A stretch of 64,000 nt of DNA from Diphasiastrum complanatum (GCA_029204225.1 CM055099.1:66803852-66867851); one strand, 5' to 3'. Counted from the first letter of the stretch, positions 22,117-34,089 are shown. The notes: generated by a model not told the origin, from the letters alone. Program-made: numbers and translations.

Positions 22117-23176
22117 ATGGGATCTATAGGTGGATTCTTTCTTGAACCTAGTGAAAGATTGAATTCTACAAATTACTCCATATGGAAGGTGAGGATGGAG
22201 TCATTATTGATACTCCAAGATCTCTTTGAAATTGTCCTTGAAGAAGAGGATGAGCTTCTTGGAGGGCAAAAATTGGTTAGATACAAGAAGAAGACAAGTC
22301 TAGCACTTCATTGCATCAAAATAAATGTTAGTAATGATCTCTTGAAGGAGGTAGCCTCTTGTACGTTGGCCAAAGAAGCACGGATTCACTAAAATCAATA
22401 TTTGAATTCAATAACACTTATAGAGTTCTCATGATTAGAAAGCAAATCTTGCAAAACGTGAGAAATAGTAGTGAAAGTGCACAAGATTATGTGCTTAGAA
22501 TCAAGTCTCTCAAGAAAGCTTCTATTGGAGAGAAGACTCTTGATAAAGAGCTAGCACAAGTGATCCTAAATGGCCTATGTGATGAATTTACAAATTTGGT
22601 TCATAGTTTTGCCATCCAAGACACTTTCCAGCAATTGATAAGCTCCATAGTGTGTTAGTGGCTGAAAAGTGCATGATGCTCCATGCAAAAACAAGGATGA
22701 GTTTCTTATCATTGCAAGATGCAAATGAGAAAGCAAATTTCTCATTCAAGGGCAAGAAGAAAACCACTGGAGCAAAGAAGAATCATTCAAAGGAGGCAAA
22801 GTTGGAAGATCAACCTTCAAGCTCAAAGGGCAAAGGCAAGAAAGACAAATCCAAGTACAAGTGCTTCTTTTTAAGAGACACTTTGCATAAGAAAAAGAAG
22901 GTACAAGAGAACAAACAAAGCAACATTGCACATCAAGAGGAGGAAGATGAAGAAGAATCATCCTTGATGGCATCTACCTTATCACCATTATCCAAAACCA
23001 AAACAAGTGAAGTTTGGTGGATTGATAGTGGGGCTAGCTCTCACATGACTTTCCAAAAGGACTACTTCTCCACTCTACCCTCTTTTAATGATGTTAAAAA
23101 GTCTATCTTTACTTCAAGAGATCAAGAGTGTAGGATAAGTGGTGTAGGCACTATTCCTTTGTGCTTAGGATCATAA
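22117..23176 (+). pseudogene. Copia gag and aspartic protease, frameshifted
   Basis: Gag begins MGSIGGFFLEPSERLN and contains the UBN2-type STNYSIWKVRMESLL. It continues in a second frame from about 22375 (SLKSIFEFNNT, RIKSLKKASIGEK) and a third from 22652. A Lys-rich tail follows with a degenerate zinc knuckle: CFFLRDTLHKKK has lost the second cysteine and the last position. The protease active site WWIDSGASSHMTF is intact at about 23018-23055. Frameshifts near 22385 and 22650, plus a break at 23176, make it a pseudogene. Confidence 0.82.
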
Positions 23177-23316
23177 AAAAAGATGAATCTAATACTAAAA
23201 ACTTGGTGAGTGTTGGCCAATTAATGGATAATGGCCTAGATGTATAATTTAAGCATGGAGTTTGTTCCATCTTTAAGAATGATGATTGCATAGCAAAAGG
23301 GTTTAAACAAGGTAGA

Positions 23317-24127
23317 TTGTTTAAATTAGATGCTAATGTGGCTATGGAGAGTGTGAACTTGGTAAAGGAAGAGATTACCCAAGTAGAGTTATGGCACAAA
23401 AGGTTGGGCCACCCCAACTTCAAGGCAATGAAATCAATGTGTGCAAAGGAGCTTGCACTCGGCCTCCTCAAGAAATTGTCAAGATGTGGTAAGCTTTGTG
23501 AGGCTTGTAGTCTCTCAAAGGCTTATAAGCTTCATTTTTCAAGATCTACCACTCCTCTTGAAGTCATACATTCGGATGTGCATAGTTTTTCACAAGCGTC
23601 AAATGGAGGTGAAAAGTATTGTGTATCATTTATAGATGATCATTTAAGATATGCTTGGATCTATCTTTTCTCTTTAAAATGTTTGGTGTTTGATTCATTT
23701 GTAAAGTTCAAACCTCTAGTTGAAAATCAACTTGATACCAAGATTAAGGTATCAAGATGTGATAATGGAGGAGAGTATATCTCCAACAAAATGATAGAGT
23801 TTTGTAATGGTAATGGCATTAAGAGAGAGTTAACTTGTCCTTATACCCCTCAACAAAATGGAGTGGCCGAGAGAAAAAGTATATCTTTATGTGAGTGTGC
23901 CAAGGCCTTAAGGCTAGAAGCTTATTTACCAAAACCATTTTGGGGTGATGCAGTTACTTGTGCTAACTTTTTGTGCAATAGATTGCCTAACAATGCCATT
24001 GGAGGAATCACAGCATATGAAGCTCTATATGGTAAGAGGCCAAACCTCAAAGATCTAAAAATATTTGGATCTATATGCTATGTTCACCAATTTTTGGATA
24101 CAAGGAAGAAGGATGATGCCACTTCTA
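23317..24127 (+). pseudogene. Copia integrase (truncated pol)
   Basis: An open frame with the HHCC zinc domain (LWHKRLGHPNFKAM, CGKLCEACSLSK), then the DDE core with VIHSDVH, SRCDNGGEY and the glutamate in QQNGVAERK. The post-core helices and FGSICYVHQF follow. The frame continues to 24183, but after about 24127 it reads LTR sequence. The protein has the family's catalytic residues but no RT. Confidence 0.85.
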
Positions 24128-24328
24128 TCAGACTATACTATTCGTGTGTGGAGTCGGACTTACTAGTTTTGATCAAATTTTGATTACTCTTGATTGTAAG
24201 AGTCTAAATTGTCCATCTAGATCTAGAGATTGAATCCTAGTTTTGCAATAGATAGATAGATCAATCAATCAATCACTCTCGGAGTCTTTTGTAGGCTCAT
24301 TTATGGTCCAAAGTATTGTACTTTAACA
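24128..24328 (+). repeat. Copia family A, LTR 2 (3' part)
   Basis: About 200 bp matching the right halves of LTRs 1 and 3, including the TCAATCAATCAATCACTCT block. It ends CTTTAACA at 24328 before a perfect primer site. Its left part is missing, replaced by the integrase of unit 1. Confidence 0.7.
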
Positions 24329-25640
24329 TGGTATCAGAGCCAAGTACAAGAGAGAAATTAATGATCAAACACAATCCAAATTTAGCAAGTTTGTTGCTAG
24401 AAAACTAGTTTTGTGATGAGTCCAATCCAAGTGATTGCTTCAAGTTTTGAGATCTAATTTTGGTAGGGGTCAGTAGCCGTACTTTCCACACGTGTGGGAG
24501 CCTTTGTACCTACATTCTATTGCCATATTAGTCGTTATTGGGATTTGAGTTTGTGTCATTAAATCCAACTAATAGGTGTTGAAAACTAGTCCTTAAAAGT
24601 GGTTTTATAGGTGTTGTAGGATCATAAAAAGGAATGCACAAAAGAACAAACAAGACAACATTACACATCAAGAGGAGGAGGATGAGGAATATGCATCCTT
24701 GATGGCATCTGCTTCATCACCATCATCCAAATCCAACTCAAGTGAAACATGGTGGATTGATAGTGGGGCTCCCACATGACTTTTCAAAAGGACTAGTTCT
24801 CTAAGAGTGTATAACAAATGTTGGAACCATTCATTTGTGTCTTGGATCAAGTAAAAGTATGGATTTGTGGGATATTGTGAAAATAACAAAGGATGTAGAG
24901 TCTTCAATTCCATCACTAGAAACATCATAGTGAGTAGGGATCTTATTTTTTTATGAAGGACTAGTTTTCAAAGTGGATGAAAGCGTTACTAACCACCTTC
25001 ATGTCAGAGCATGTTAGGATGGAGGAGGAGCTTCAAAGTGATCAAGATCTTGAGAATTGACCCCCGAGGACTCCAAGAAGATCCACTCGAGCAAGGGTCG
25101 AACCATCAAGGCTCACATACATGGGCAAATGTGATAAAAGGGAAGACACTCACTATCTCACTTTCTATACTTTTCCTATTTCAATGTTTGATAAACTAAC
25201 TTGCTATGAAGATGCTTGTAAATCAAGAAGTTGGAAGGATGCTTGGGAACTTGTTGATCTTCCTCAAGAGAAAAAAACCACTTGATTGCAAGTGGGTATA
25301 CAGATTGAATACCAAGATGGATCAATAAGTAAGTATAAAACAAGGCTTATGGCATAAGGCTTTTTGCAACTAAAGACATTGATTGTGATGAAACCTTTGC
25401 TCATGTGGCTAAGGTAGTTACAATAAGATTGATCATTAGTCTTACTACTACATACAATTGGACGGTCTTCCAACTTGATGTTATAAATGCCTTTCTCAAT
25501 AGTTACTTGGAGGAAGAAATCTACATGAGACAACCCAAAGGCTTCATCAAGAACAAACTTGAAGGAAAAGTATGCTTTTTTGAACAGGAGTCTATATGGA
25601 CTCAAACAAGCACCTAGAGCTTGGTACTCTAGGCTAAACT
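24329..25640 (+). pseudogene. Copia family A, internal unit 2 (gag tail, protease, RT pieces)
   Basis: A perfect TGGTATCAGAGCC primer site is at 24329, then leader. A gag-tail/protease scrap at 24630-24790 is nearly the same as 22900-23060 of unit 1, but its DSGAS motif is cut short (WWIDSGAPT). A pre-RT linker (STRARVEPS) is near 25085. RT pieces run from 25200 to 25640: LDCKWVYRLN, then VVTIRLIISLTTTYNWTVFQ, EEEIYMRQPKGF and, after a frameshift, [18 protein letters not shown]. The YVDD block is lost. Confidence 0.75.
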
Positions 25641-25924
25641 CTTTTCATATATGTATTAACTTTGTATTGAACTCTTATTGTGAAAAATTGTTAAAATTAG
25701 CAAATTTGAGCTTGATTAAACCTTGTAAATTGTACATAGGTGGGTCCCACGTGTGGACATTGCTCACAAGTATGAAGAATAGGCCTAGGTAGGTTAGATC
25801 CTAATCATAGGTGTTAGTTAGTGAATTTGGTCAAGTTCTGTAGAATTTAGGAGCAAACTCCTCAAATCATGGAAGTAGTTGAGTAACCTAACCATCAAAT
25901 TGACATAATTTTAGGGTTAGGTCA

Positions 25925-26367
25925 GATTGACATATTAGGGCAAAAAATGTCAATTAATCTCCTTGGAAAATGGTGGATTTTCACTTAACATCCAAGGAGA
26001 ACAGCTACTTTGTACTATCAATCCATCATTCCATAGATGCAAGATAGAGATTTCAGAGCAAATTGGCAATATCAATTTTTTCTCACATTTGTCATGTGAT
26101 TTTATGATTCCATAGTAAACTAAACTTGATTATATTCATTCTTTGATAGCAGGCTGTACTGGAGGCCATACTAGACAAGGGTGGGGTCATATTTGCATGT
26201 TTGATCATTTTTTTTTATTGCTCTTGATTCTGTGATCCAAAATTGCTAATCTAGATCAAGAAATTGGTGGCTAGTTTTGCAATAGATTGGTGTATCAATC
26301 AATCAATCAATCACTCTTGGAGTCTTTTGTAGGCTCATTTATGGTCCTTAGTACTATACTTTCAACA
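25925..26367 (+). repeat. Copia family A, LTR 3
   Basis: It aligns with LTR 1 over about 320-400 bp and ends CTTTCAACA at 26367 before a perfect TGGTATCAGAGCC primer site. The left edge is estimated. Confidence 0.65.
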
Positions 26368-26700
26368 TGGTATCAGAGCCAAGTACAAGAGAATAATTAA
26401 TCATCAAAGCACATTCCATTTTTAGCAAGTTTGTTGCTAGAAAACTAGTTTTATGAGGGCGAGTGCAAATCAAGGCTTAGTGTAAAGTTTTGTGATCCAA
26501 ACTTGGTGAGGGCCAACAACTGTACTTCCCACACGTGTGGGCACTTTTGTACCTACATTTAACTTCATTTTTTCATAAGATCCAAACAATTTCATTTTGA
26601 AACATCTTGATGAGGTTTTTGGTGCCACTTTAAGGAAAAACATCAAAGTTTCTTTGCCATCAATGAGATTGTCAATAAGATTGTCAATAAAGAGGCTCAA
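26368..26700 (+). other. Copia family A, internal unit 3 (leader only)
   Basis: Primer site and leader closely matching those of units 1 and 2, including the palindrome CACACGTGTG at 26530-26539. It breaks off near 26700, where another LTR begins. A small duplication (GATTGTCAATAA twice) lies near 26668-26690. Confidence 0.65.
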
Positions 26701-27137
26701 ACAACCTCGCTATATTTGTAAATAGCGGATTTGTAATAATGGTTGTAAGGCCCAAATTAGCCAAATAAGGCCCCAAACTTGTAGTAGAGGCACAAATTAC
26801 CACTATAAATAATTGAGGTGTACTAAATTTGGAGGCTATTGTTCTTTTTTGATAATTTTGAATTCTAAGTGTTTTCTTGTGTTCTTGAAGCTTCTCTTTG
26901 AGAGCTTTTTTGAATGAAATGGTGGTTCATGTGCCTACAATCACATGAGAGCTTAGATCATGCTCTAGCTACACGTCCTATCGTATGAATGATCATTAAT
27001 CATGAATAAAGAATCCTTACTTTACCTATTTTGGTGAATGTTTGCTATCTCTATCTTCTTGCTTGCATTTCCATTGTAATTTGATGTTTATATAAATGGA
27101 TTAAATGTTTTAATGCTAAGGTTGGCACATGACAATT
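26700..27137 (+). repeat. LTR of a second copia element (element D)
   Basis: It lies between unit 3 and a new TGGTATCAGAGC primer site at 27138. It contains a TATA-like CTATAAATAA near 26800 and an AATAAAG polyadenylation-like signal near 27004. The left end is approximate. Confidence 0.55.
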
Positions 27138-28048
27138 TTGGTATCAGAGCATTAGATCCTTTCCCCATCACATTTTTTTTTCTTCACTAGTTTCTTGTTT
27201 TTCAATCTCCAACATGTTTTGATTCAATTTTTGACCAAGTAATCTTCATTTTTTTATGTAGTTTCTTGTTTTAGATCAGTATCTCCCTCTTAGCTTTCTG
27301 GAGGTAATGAATTTTTTTTGATTTGGAACTATAAGGACCAAGTTATGGGCCATTTTAGTGATTTCAATCCAATTTTAGTTAGTAATAGCTTTTGTAGTCT
27401 GTTGTTCTCCATTTTGGCTGTATCTTTGGTCTAATTTTGTGATTATAATTTTATAGGATTGTAGATCACTGTCTTAGATTGAATCTGAGCCAATTTTTAG
27501 CCAATTTGGTGAAAAATTGAAAAAGATATGACAATTCTTGTGCAAGAGGTCCAATTCTAGCTTTGGTAGGAGATTTGGGAGAGAAGTATTTCAATCTCTC
27601 ATTTGTGAAGTTTCGTTTCTTTGTAAATTTTTCCAGTTTCTAATTAAAAAAAAAGAAATTGATCTAACTCTACCTTCGCCCAGCCCTAACCCTACGTTTG
27701 CCGTTTAGGTTATGGAAGAGAAGTGCAAAAAAACAAAGAAAAACTATGGCAAAAATTTTTAACCCCAAATTTGATCTTGAAATATAAAACTAGCACTACA
27801 TTGCATCAAAATGAATGTTAGTAATAACCTCTTGAAGGAGATAACCTCTTGTCCATTGGCTAATGAGGAGAAGTGATGAAAGTGCACAAGAATATGTGCT
27901 AAGGAAAAGGTCTCTCAAACAAGAACTAGCTTCTATTGGAGACAAGATACTTGATAGTGAGCTAGTACAAGTGGTCCTCAATGGCTCAGGAGATGAGTTC
28001 TCCAATTTGGTTCAACGTTTTGCCATCCAAGAGGTCTTACCTCTCATT
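27138..28048 (+). pseudogene. Copia element D leader and gag fragment
   Basis: The primer site TGGTATCAGAGC at 27138 is followed by a leader of about 650 bp. A gag fragment (27786-28048) resembles the family A gag at 22300-22620: SLKQELASIGDKILDSELVQ and VVLNGSGDEFSNLVQRFAIQ. About 100 bp of gag is deleted at 27870. Gag ends near 28048 at a junction with a minus-strand gypsy. Confidence 0.7.
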
Positions 28049-29695
28049 GCTACATGCGAGAAGGACATGATCCGACTTGTCTCATGGGGCATGATACGAC
28101 GACGAATGATATTATCCGCCCCTCTTCGATATAGTTGGACGACAATTAGTTGATATGGACGAGCTTTAGGTACAAGCTTCCGCTGTTGCGCCTTGGATAG
28201 TGACTGATCAGGTTGGTCGTTCATCAAATACTCAACTATGTCTGCGACCCAATTCGGTACAACATCTACGTAAACTAAAGCAACATCCGGTAACTCATCA
28301 TCGTGCTAGAGATCCTTCTCCATTGATTTGTTTCGAGATACATGATCCGCCATTTATGTTGCTTGCCTTTGCATACGACTATTCAAAAACTCCAACAACA
28401 AGAGTAACCACGTGATTCTCCTTGTGTTGCGAGTTTTGTTGACTAGGTAGAGCGAAGGTTGATGATCAATGTAGAATGCAAAATGAGTTCCCATAAGATA
28501 ATGGCGAAACTTCTTGACCACAAATACCATCGCGAAGGCTTCTCGCTTAGTCGTTGAATAGTTGATTTCAGCATCGTTGAGTTGTCGGTGAAGCGAATAG
28601 AAAAATCTCATTTGTACTTGCCTGGTTGGATCAAGATTGCTCCTATAACATACTTTGATGCATTAGTATGCATATGAAACTCAATTGTCCAATTGGGAGG
28701 CCGTAAGGTTGGTGCAGATATGAGTGCTTCCTTTAGTTTTTGGAGAGCTTGCAAGGCTTCTTCCGTCCAATGTGGATCAATTGTCAGCTTGTAGATAGGA
28801 CGTGCCAAATCCCAAAAAATAGAATGAAGATCCGGTAGTAATTGGCATGTCCCATGAATACATAAACTCCGCAAATCAACCAATCTGACAAGACACCCTT
28901 TGCTTGAGGTGCAAGTCGAAGGAACTCTCCAATAGAGATGTTCATTCTGTTGGATAAGATACTCATCAACAGTTTCGTCCTTGGAGCTTCGACTTCTGCC
29001 ATATGGAATGGTTCTTTCCGATGGTGTAGTCGCACGTTCACATCTGATCTGTGTGGTGAACCTTGCGGTGCGGTTGCTTGTTGATCTCTGTCTGATGTAG
29101 TGTCTTGAGGAGTTTTCGTTTGTTGTGCAGCTTGAGCAGTTTCCTCGGCCTGAGCTTCTTGTATCCAATGTTTGATCTTCTTGTATCGTCTTTTTTCATC
29201 TTTCATTTGGATAAGGTAATCTTGCTCCTCTTGATGTTGAAGGTTGATCAGCTGGCATTGATACAGATTGTGGTAATGATGGAACTACCTCCTTGCGCTT
29301 TTGTGCTCGCATATCAGCTAAAACTAGAACGTTAGGATAGGGGGAGGTCTCCTTGGTACAACTGAGTGTGGAGTTGTGCTTGTGCCTGATGATTGAACTG
29401 CAATCCAATTCAATGGTGCGCTGATGCTGACTTTCACTAGACAATTCTTGTAACAATGTCCATATCCACACTCACGGCATAAGGGCGTATAAATTTCTAT
29501 GTTTGGACATTAAAAAATCCTATGTCCTTCTCTACATCCGTAACATCCGTAAAGTTTGCCCTCTTGGCGTTGTGGCTATGCAGCATATGTGGCATAATAC
29601 TCATTAATAGTAGGATTGATGAAAGGTTCATCAAGTCCATACCATTGTTGCATTTTCTGTTGGAAAAATGTTTTAGCTTCTACCGCCGTGAGATT
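28048..29695 (-). pseudogene. Ty3/gypsy gag-pol remnant, minus strand
   Basis: Read from 29695 downward. The gag end contains QQKMQQWYGLDEPFINPT, followed by two tandem zinc knuckles spaced CX2CX3HX4C (CYGCREGH..., CRECGYGHCYKNC; the first has a stop). A Ser/Pro-rich segment comes next, then the end of RT (MGHANYYRIF) and the RNase H (LTIDPHWTEEALQALQKLKE, NASKYVIGAIL, KREAFAMVFVVKKFRHYLMG, FYIDHQPSL). The RNase H-integrase linker (RKLVPKARPYQLI, LYRRGADNIIRR) closes it. Most of RT and all of the integrase core are absent. Frameshifts separate the parts. Confidence 0.78.
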
Positions 29696-30343
29696 TGTGA
29701 AAGTTTTCAGATCCTCAATATTCAATCAACTTGAAAGATCTTTGGTTAGAAAGAGAAATACAGTACCAATCTCACCAATGTAGAAAAATCAGCATCTACA
29801 CACAAAATGAGATGCAAACACTAATAGAACTTGATCAAACTTGAATGAAATGATAAAGTACTGTTGCTGTCCATACAAAAGCAGCAAGCTACTGTATTTC
29901 ACACGTGTGGATCCAAAAATGACAATTATAGATCATTCTACACATAAAATTGCATGCAATCACAAGTATAGTGCACCAATGGATAGTAGAACCCAAGAGA
30001 ACCATGTATAAGCATGAAATGAGATAGAGAAGAGAGAAGATCACTCTCTCCACGAGTTCCATCCTTTTATAACAGGTCCAAATCCTATTTGGCCACTTGG
30101 CTTTCCCTTCAAAATGGTAACCCTACTATTTTTGGGTCTAGATTCAAAGTACCCAACATTCAAATTTGAATCTACTCAAACTCGCCTTCTAACTTTCCCA
30201 CACTTTTAAAAAGTATTTATTCAAATGACATTTAGACTAATGAACTTTGAGAAGTCAATCTCTAAGTCTAAAAACAAAGTTGGCCTCAATATGCCAAATA
30301 TGAAAATTTAGCAAATATGATCAAACTAGTTAAATTTTTCACA
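29696..30343 (-). repeat. LTR of family E (minus-strand copy)
   Basis: About 648 bp, clearly homologous to the 652-bp LTRs at 35208 and 39528 but more diverged from them than they are from each other. It begins on the minus strand TGTGAAAA and ends ...TTTCACA. The palindrome CACACGTGTG is at 29900-29909, and the TATA box lies reversed near 30066. Confidence 0.82.
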
Positions 30344-30887
30344 CTCCCTCTTCAACTAGTTTTAGCATGGACTTTGATAACACTCCAAGTGATGTCCTAT
30401 GCTTCATGAACAAGTCCTTTCGCAATGCTTTGGTGAAGATATCAGCCACACATTCCCTTGAAGACACATGTTGAGGCTCCACTTCCTTTGCAATGACTTG
30501 CTCCCTCACAAAATGTTGTAATATCGTGTCAATGAGCCATGAAGAATCACATAGAATGTAAGTGAGGTGATTCCACCATGCCTTGAAAAATACAGCAAAC
30601 AAACAATAAATGTGAGTGATAAACATTTGTTTGCTTATTTCCTCCTTTGTGTCCTTTGTTGCCATGCATCCACCATGACACTCCTTGAATGAGCCTCCAT
30701 CTTCATCTTGCCACAAGATGTCATCATCACTTGATGACTTGGCCATGAATCTGTGACATAATGAACCTCCAATAGCTTCATTTCCATCAGCAAAACCATC
30801 CAAGAATGTTAGTACAAATCCAACATCAAAACAATGCTCACCAATGTAGCTAGTTTTACCATATCTTGACAATTTGTATACATCCAC
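30339..30887 (-). pseudogene. Family E non-canonical segment fused in frame to RNase H tail
   Basis: A 182-residue minus-strand frame. Residues about 1-120 (LSRYGKTSYIGEHCFDVGFV, FADGNEAIGGSLCH, AWWNHLTYIL) match the unusual segment at 38212-38790 of the complete element. Residues about 121-182 (HVSSRECVADIFTKAL, MLKLVEEGV) are the end of copia RNase H. The two parts are in one frame here, whereas in the complete copy a frameshift separates them. No known domain was recognised in the first part. Relative to the other copy about 75 codons are missing after FMAKSSS. Confidence 0.65.
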
Positions 30888-31062
30888 ATGAAATTCTCAA
30901 ACATGAGATAGAACAAGTCCTTTTTTTTGCCACTTGAAGAAGCATCCACTTGATCTTGCCCTTTAGACCACTTACTTTTGGTTTTGCCCTTGAATTTGCC
31001 CTTTGTGAACATAACAACTGTGATGCCACAAAAATGTTAAATATTGAATATCAACATAAATA

Positions 31063-32200
31063 TGGTATGATATACTCAAAAATGAAGATATGAGCTGGTT
31101 AAGTATAAATCATGAAGAGGCCTAAGTCATTTTTTGGGAATATATCTCCTAAGTACTTGCCTTGTGATTAAGGACAAGACCTTAAAAAAAAAACGACATT
31201 GCCTTGGATAACCTTTACTAGGTCGTCCACACGAAACGACTAGATACGAAAAGACATGTTAAACTAGAGTAACTTTAACTCTATTAGAGGTGTGTTTGTT
31301 CGTCCCGTAGAACATATATTGATCTCACACTTTAGTCTCGATCATCGAGAGAGAAGAGTTTATACTTATGTAAGAGATTGAAGAAGTGAATAGAGTTCTG
31401 TGAGTTATTCTCTCTTATCTCTGTTCTCCGCACTGCTGAGTGTGAGTGATCTTGAGTCTGCTAACAATCTCTAACGCATTTTATGAATTACTCTCTAATC
31501 AGACAGACACTCTAGTGCATTACAGTCGTTTGTTGTGTATTCGTAAAGCATGCTCTCAAGAACTATATTAAAACCATCTTATTCGTCTGTCGCAAATACT
31601 TTTTTTTCGGCACTCGAATAACGACTATCTTTGGTACAGTCTAGCACGATCATTGGATAAAGCTATATGTATACATATGAGATGACAGTCCCTTTCTGAA
31701 GAATTGAGTCTTTGATCTGTTTTTCTGATTGGCATTGACATAAGTTTCTAACGTGTTCTAAAACTCTTCGTGTTCTCTAACCATTAAGTTGGGCTTTAGT
31801 TGTTGAGGACTTCTGTTTAGAAACGAATAGTTCATGAATGCGATTAATTAATTGTTTGCATAGTCGCGAATACATCGAACAATTCTTGATTATCTGTTGA
31901 CACCTTAATCAGCCAGAGTGTAGTACTACTGTACTACTTTGATAACATCTCATCTGTAGAACACGCTTCCTTCAATTCGATAGAGGCCAGATTGTTGTTC
32001 TGAATTTATTAACATTACCCATCCCAAACATAAGTAATACTGGTTACTTTTTAATGTCTGTCGACAATCAGAATAACATTCGAAACCACTTGTCATAAAT
32101 TGTATCAAAAACATTACTTTCTAACGCTGTCCTCTGTGACAACAATACTATTCACTACAAAATCTATATTAATCTTGTTGGTATAGCACGACATATACCA
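31063..32200 (+). repeat. 5' LTR of gypsy element G
   Basis: It ends ...CATATACCA at 32200, six bases before an Asp-type primer site. The likely start is TGGTATGATATA at 31063, which forms a short inverted terminal match with the end (TGGTAT/ATACCA). That gives 1138 bp, a usual size for this group. No 3' LTR is in the window, so the left edge is inferred. Confidence 0.6.
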
Positions 32201-32205
32201 ATTTT

Positions 32206-32223
32206 TGGCGCCGTTGCCGGGGA
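32206..32223 (+). other. Gypsy primer-binding site (tRNA-Asp type)
   Basis: TGGCGCCGTTGCCGGGGA matches the complement of the plant tRNA-Asp 3' end. This primer is typical of non-chromodomain plant gypsy elements. Confidence 0.85.
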
Positions 32224-32269
32224 TAGTTTAGAAAAGTTATAAGAAATCTGACAAACCCATCTCCATCTC

Positions 32270-33790
32270 TAGTGTATGTCAGATAGAGAATCCAGATTAG
32301 AATGATATCGTAAGCTTAGAGAAAAATTTTTACGAAGACAAAGTGAAAGTACTAGTCGAAGAAATCTAGACGAAATCACTACCCAATTACTTGAACTCCT
32401 AATTAACTTCGGTATGGAAGGTCCTGCTGCACGTTTCACTTCTATCTCTGAAATTAAATACGATTATTTTAAAGGGACTTCTTCCAATGATGCAGATAGC
32501 TATGTCTCACAATTCGAGTCAATCGCTAATGCGAATAACGAGGGAACTAATGTAGACAAACTACGAATCTTCCCTGGTCTGCTAAGAAAGCAGACGCGCA
32601 TCTGGTACAGCCAAGTTGAATCAGGCCGTGTAGGAACCTGATACCTACTGAAAGATGCGTTTATGAACCAGTTCAGAGAGATCGGTTAAAAATCTAGAAT
32701 TCTTGGACGTCTGAACAATGTTCAGAAGAAGAGTAAGGAATCTCTTCGCAAATATACACGAATGGTTAAAAATCTCATAGGAAAACTAACTGATGTATAT
32801 CCCGTGGATATGCAGATCGAATGGTTTTTGGCTGGTTTACCACCAAAGATTGATCGGTATTGCTGACAAGAGGACACGACCTCCTTAGCAGCAGTAATAG
32901 CTAGTGCCAAAAATTTCGAGACCTCGAAACTAGCACGAAAGCGACGATCGACTAAGAAATGTCGAAAGTCGAAGACTGATTCTAGTGACAGCGATGATGA
33001 TTCAGATTCAGATTCAAATACCAGTTCTTCAAGCTCGGAATATGAAAGCAGCGATTCATCAGAATTAGAAGCTGACAAAAAAGAAAGAAAGAATAAACGA
33101 CGAACTAAATGAAAGGACGACATGAAAGTTGTCAAGGATAAGTCGTCAACTTCCAAAGTTGAAAAGCTTTGGAAGAGTAATATGGCTGACCTTGATAAAA
33201 AGTTTAATGACTTGAAAGTGCAGATCTCTGAAATTGTAGATAAAAGACCAAAAGCATCTTCTTCCAACTCAGGAATGTGGTGTATGAAATGTGGAACTTC
33301 TGGACACACTAAGGAAGACTGCACTACTGTGAATGTCAAATACATTGAAGATCCTGCCCAGGAGGTACTTTTTATTTTTCAAAATGATGCGACTACTAAC
33401 TATGTACAGGGTACTGCAGCATCAGCCCAGCAGGACAGACCCAAGTTCGCACCAAGAAGACATAATCCTCCTGAATTTTTGGACTAGCGAAGTCTCAAAC
33501 CGCGACTAAACTAGTTTCGGACAACTGCTACAACTGTGGAGAGCCGGGACATTTTTCTCCTGAATGTCCTCAACTGCGAAAGCCGATTGGTTATGTACCA
33601 TTATGTTCGAATTGCAGAGAGCCTGGCCACAAGTATCCTGACTGCCCTCAGCCGCAGAAGCCGCGACCCAAATATCAGTATGTAGCAACTCCAGCTGCTG
33701 CAGACACGAAAGCGAAAGCTGCGACTTATGTTGTTGTGCAGAGAATTGACGTTATTGAAGGAAAACTGACAAAGACAGAAGATTAGTCCT
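32270..33790 (+). pseudogene. Gypsy element G gag with three zinc knuckles
   Basis: Gag packages the element RNA. Pieces in several frames: an N-terminal capsid-like part from 32414 (YDYFKGTSSNDADSYVSQFE, LRIFPGLL), LRKYTRMVKNLIGKL, and an acidic Ser/Asp-rich stretch. Then come three CX2CX4HX4C knuckles at 33281-33322 (CMKCGTSGHTKEDC), 33526-33567 (CYNCGEPGHFSPEC) and 33604-33645 (CSNCREPGHKYPDC). Stops at 32641, near 32688, near 32864, near 33110 and at 33487 break it. The domain order fits a Tat/Athila-like gag, but lineage is inferred only from primer site and layout. Confidence 0.75.
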
Positions 33791-34089
33791 GGCCAAGTGA
33801 GGAGGAGAAATTATTCAAAGTCACAACGAGAAGCAAAAGCTCCCCGAAACCTGATCAGAAATTTTTGACAAAGCGCAGAAAATCCTCGAAGAAGAAATCT
33901 TCTAGCAACGAACAAATCTACGACTAAAGAAGATCTCAAAGATGACCCTGACTATGACCGCGATGCTGCGAAGTTATTTGCAAAAGATATCTCGACAGAA
34001 GCAAGGAAATCATCAACGCTGAACTTCAGACAACTGCTATAGAGAAGGTGGTCACTTTCGAGGGCGCAATTTTTTTTTTTTTTGTATAG

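Larger units (their letters stand above)
21504..24127 (+). mobile_element. Copia family A, internal unit 1 (gag to integrase)
   Basis: Primer site at 21504, leader to 22116, gag from 22117, then protease and integrase up to about 24127. At that point the sequence changes abruptly to the 3' part of the next LTR. RT and RNase H are missing. It is the first of three consecutive same-orientation internal units of one family. Confidence 0.75.
29696..31011 (-). mobile_element. Non-autonomous copia family E, truncated minus-strand copy
   Basis: A copy of the same family as the complete element at 35208-40179, in opposite orientation. It has one LTR (29696-30343), the C-terminal RNase H tail, the non-canonical segment, and a gag spacer (KGKFKGKTKSKW, DASSSGKKKD). 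Large internal deletions join these parts. It stops at about 31011, where similarity to the complete copy ends. No second LTR was found. Confidence 0.8.

Noticed and set aside
24328-26367. 24128-24328 and 25925-26367 considered as the two LTRs of one intact element
   Set aside because: The left one lacks most of its length and both are followed by primer sites and leaders, so the right one is a 5' LTR of a further unit; no target duplication flanks the pair.
32722-33345. A 207-residue minus-strand frame, one of the longest in this part
   Set aside because: It is the antisense shadow of the gypsy gag; the Ser/Asp-rich and zinc-knuckle coding sequence on the plus strand explains its openness.
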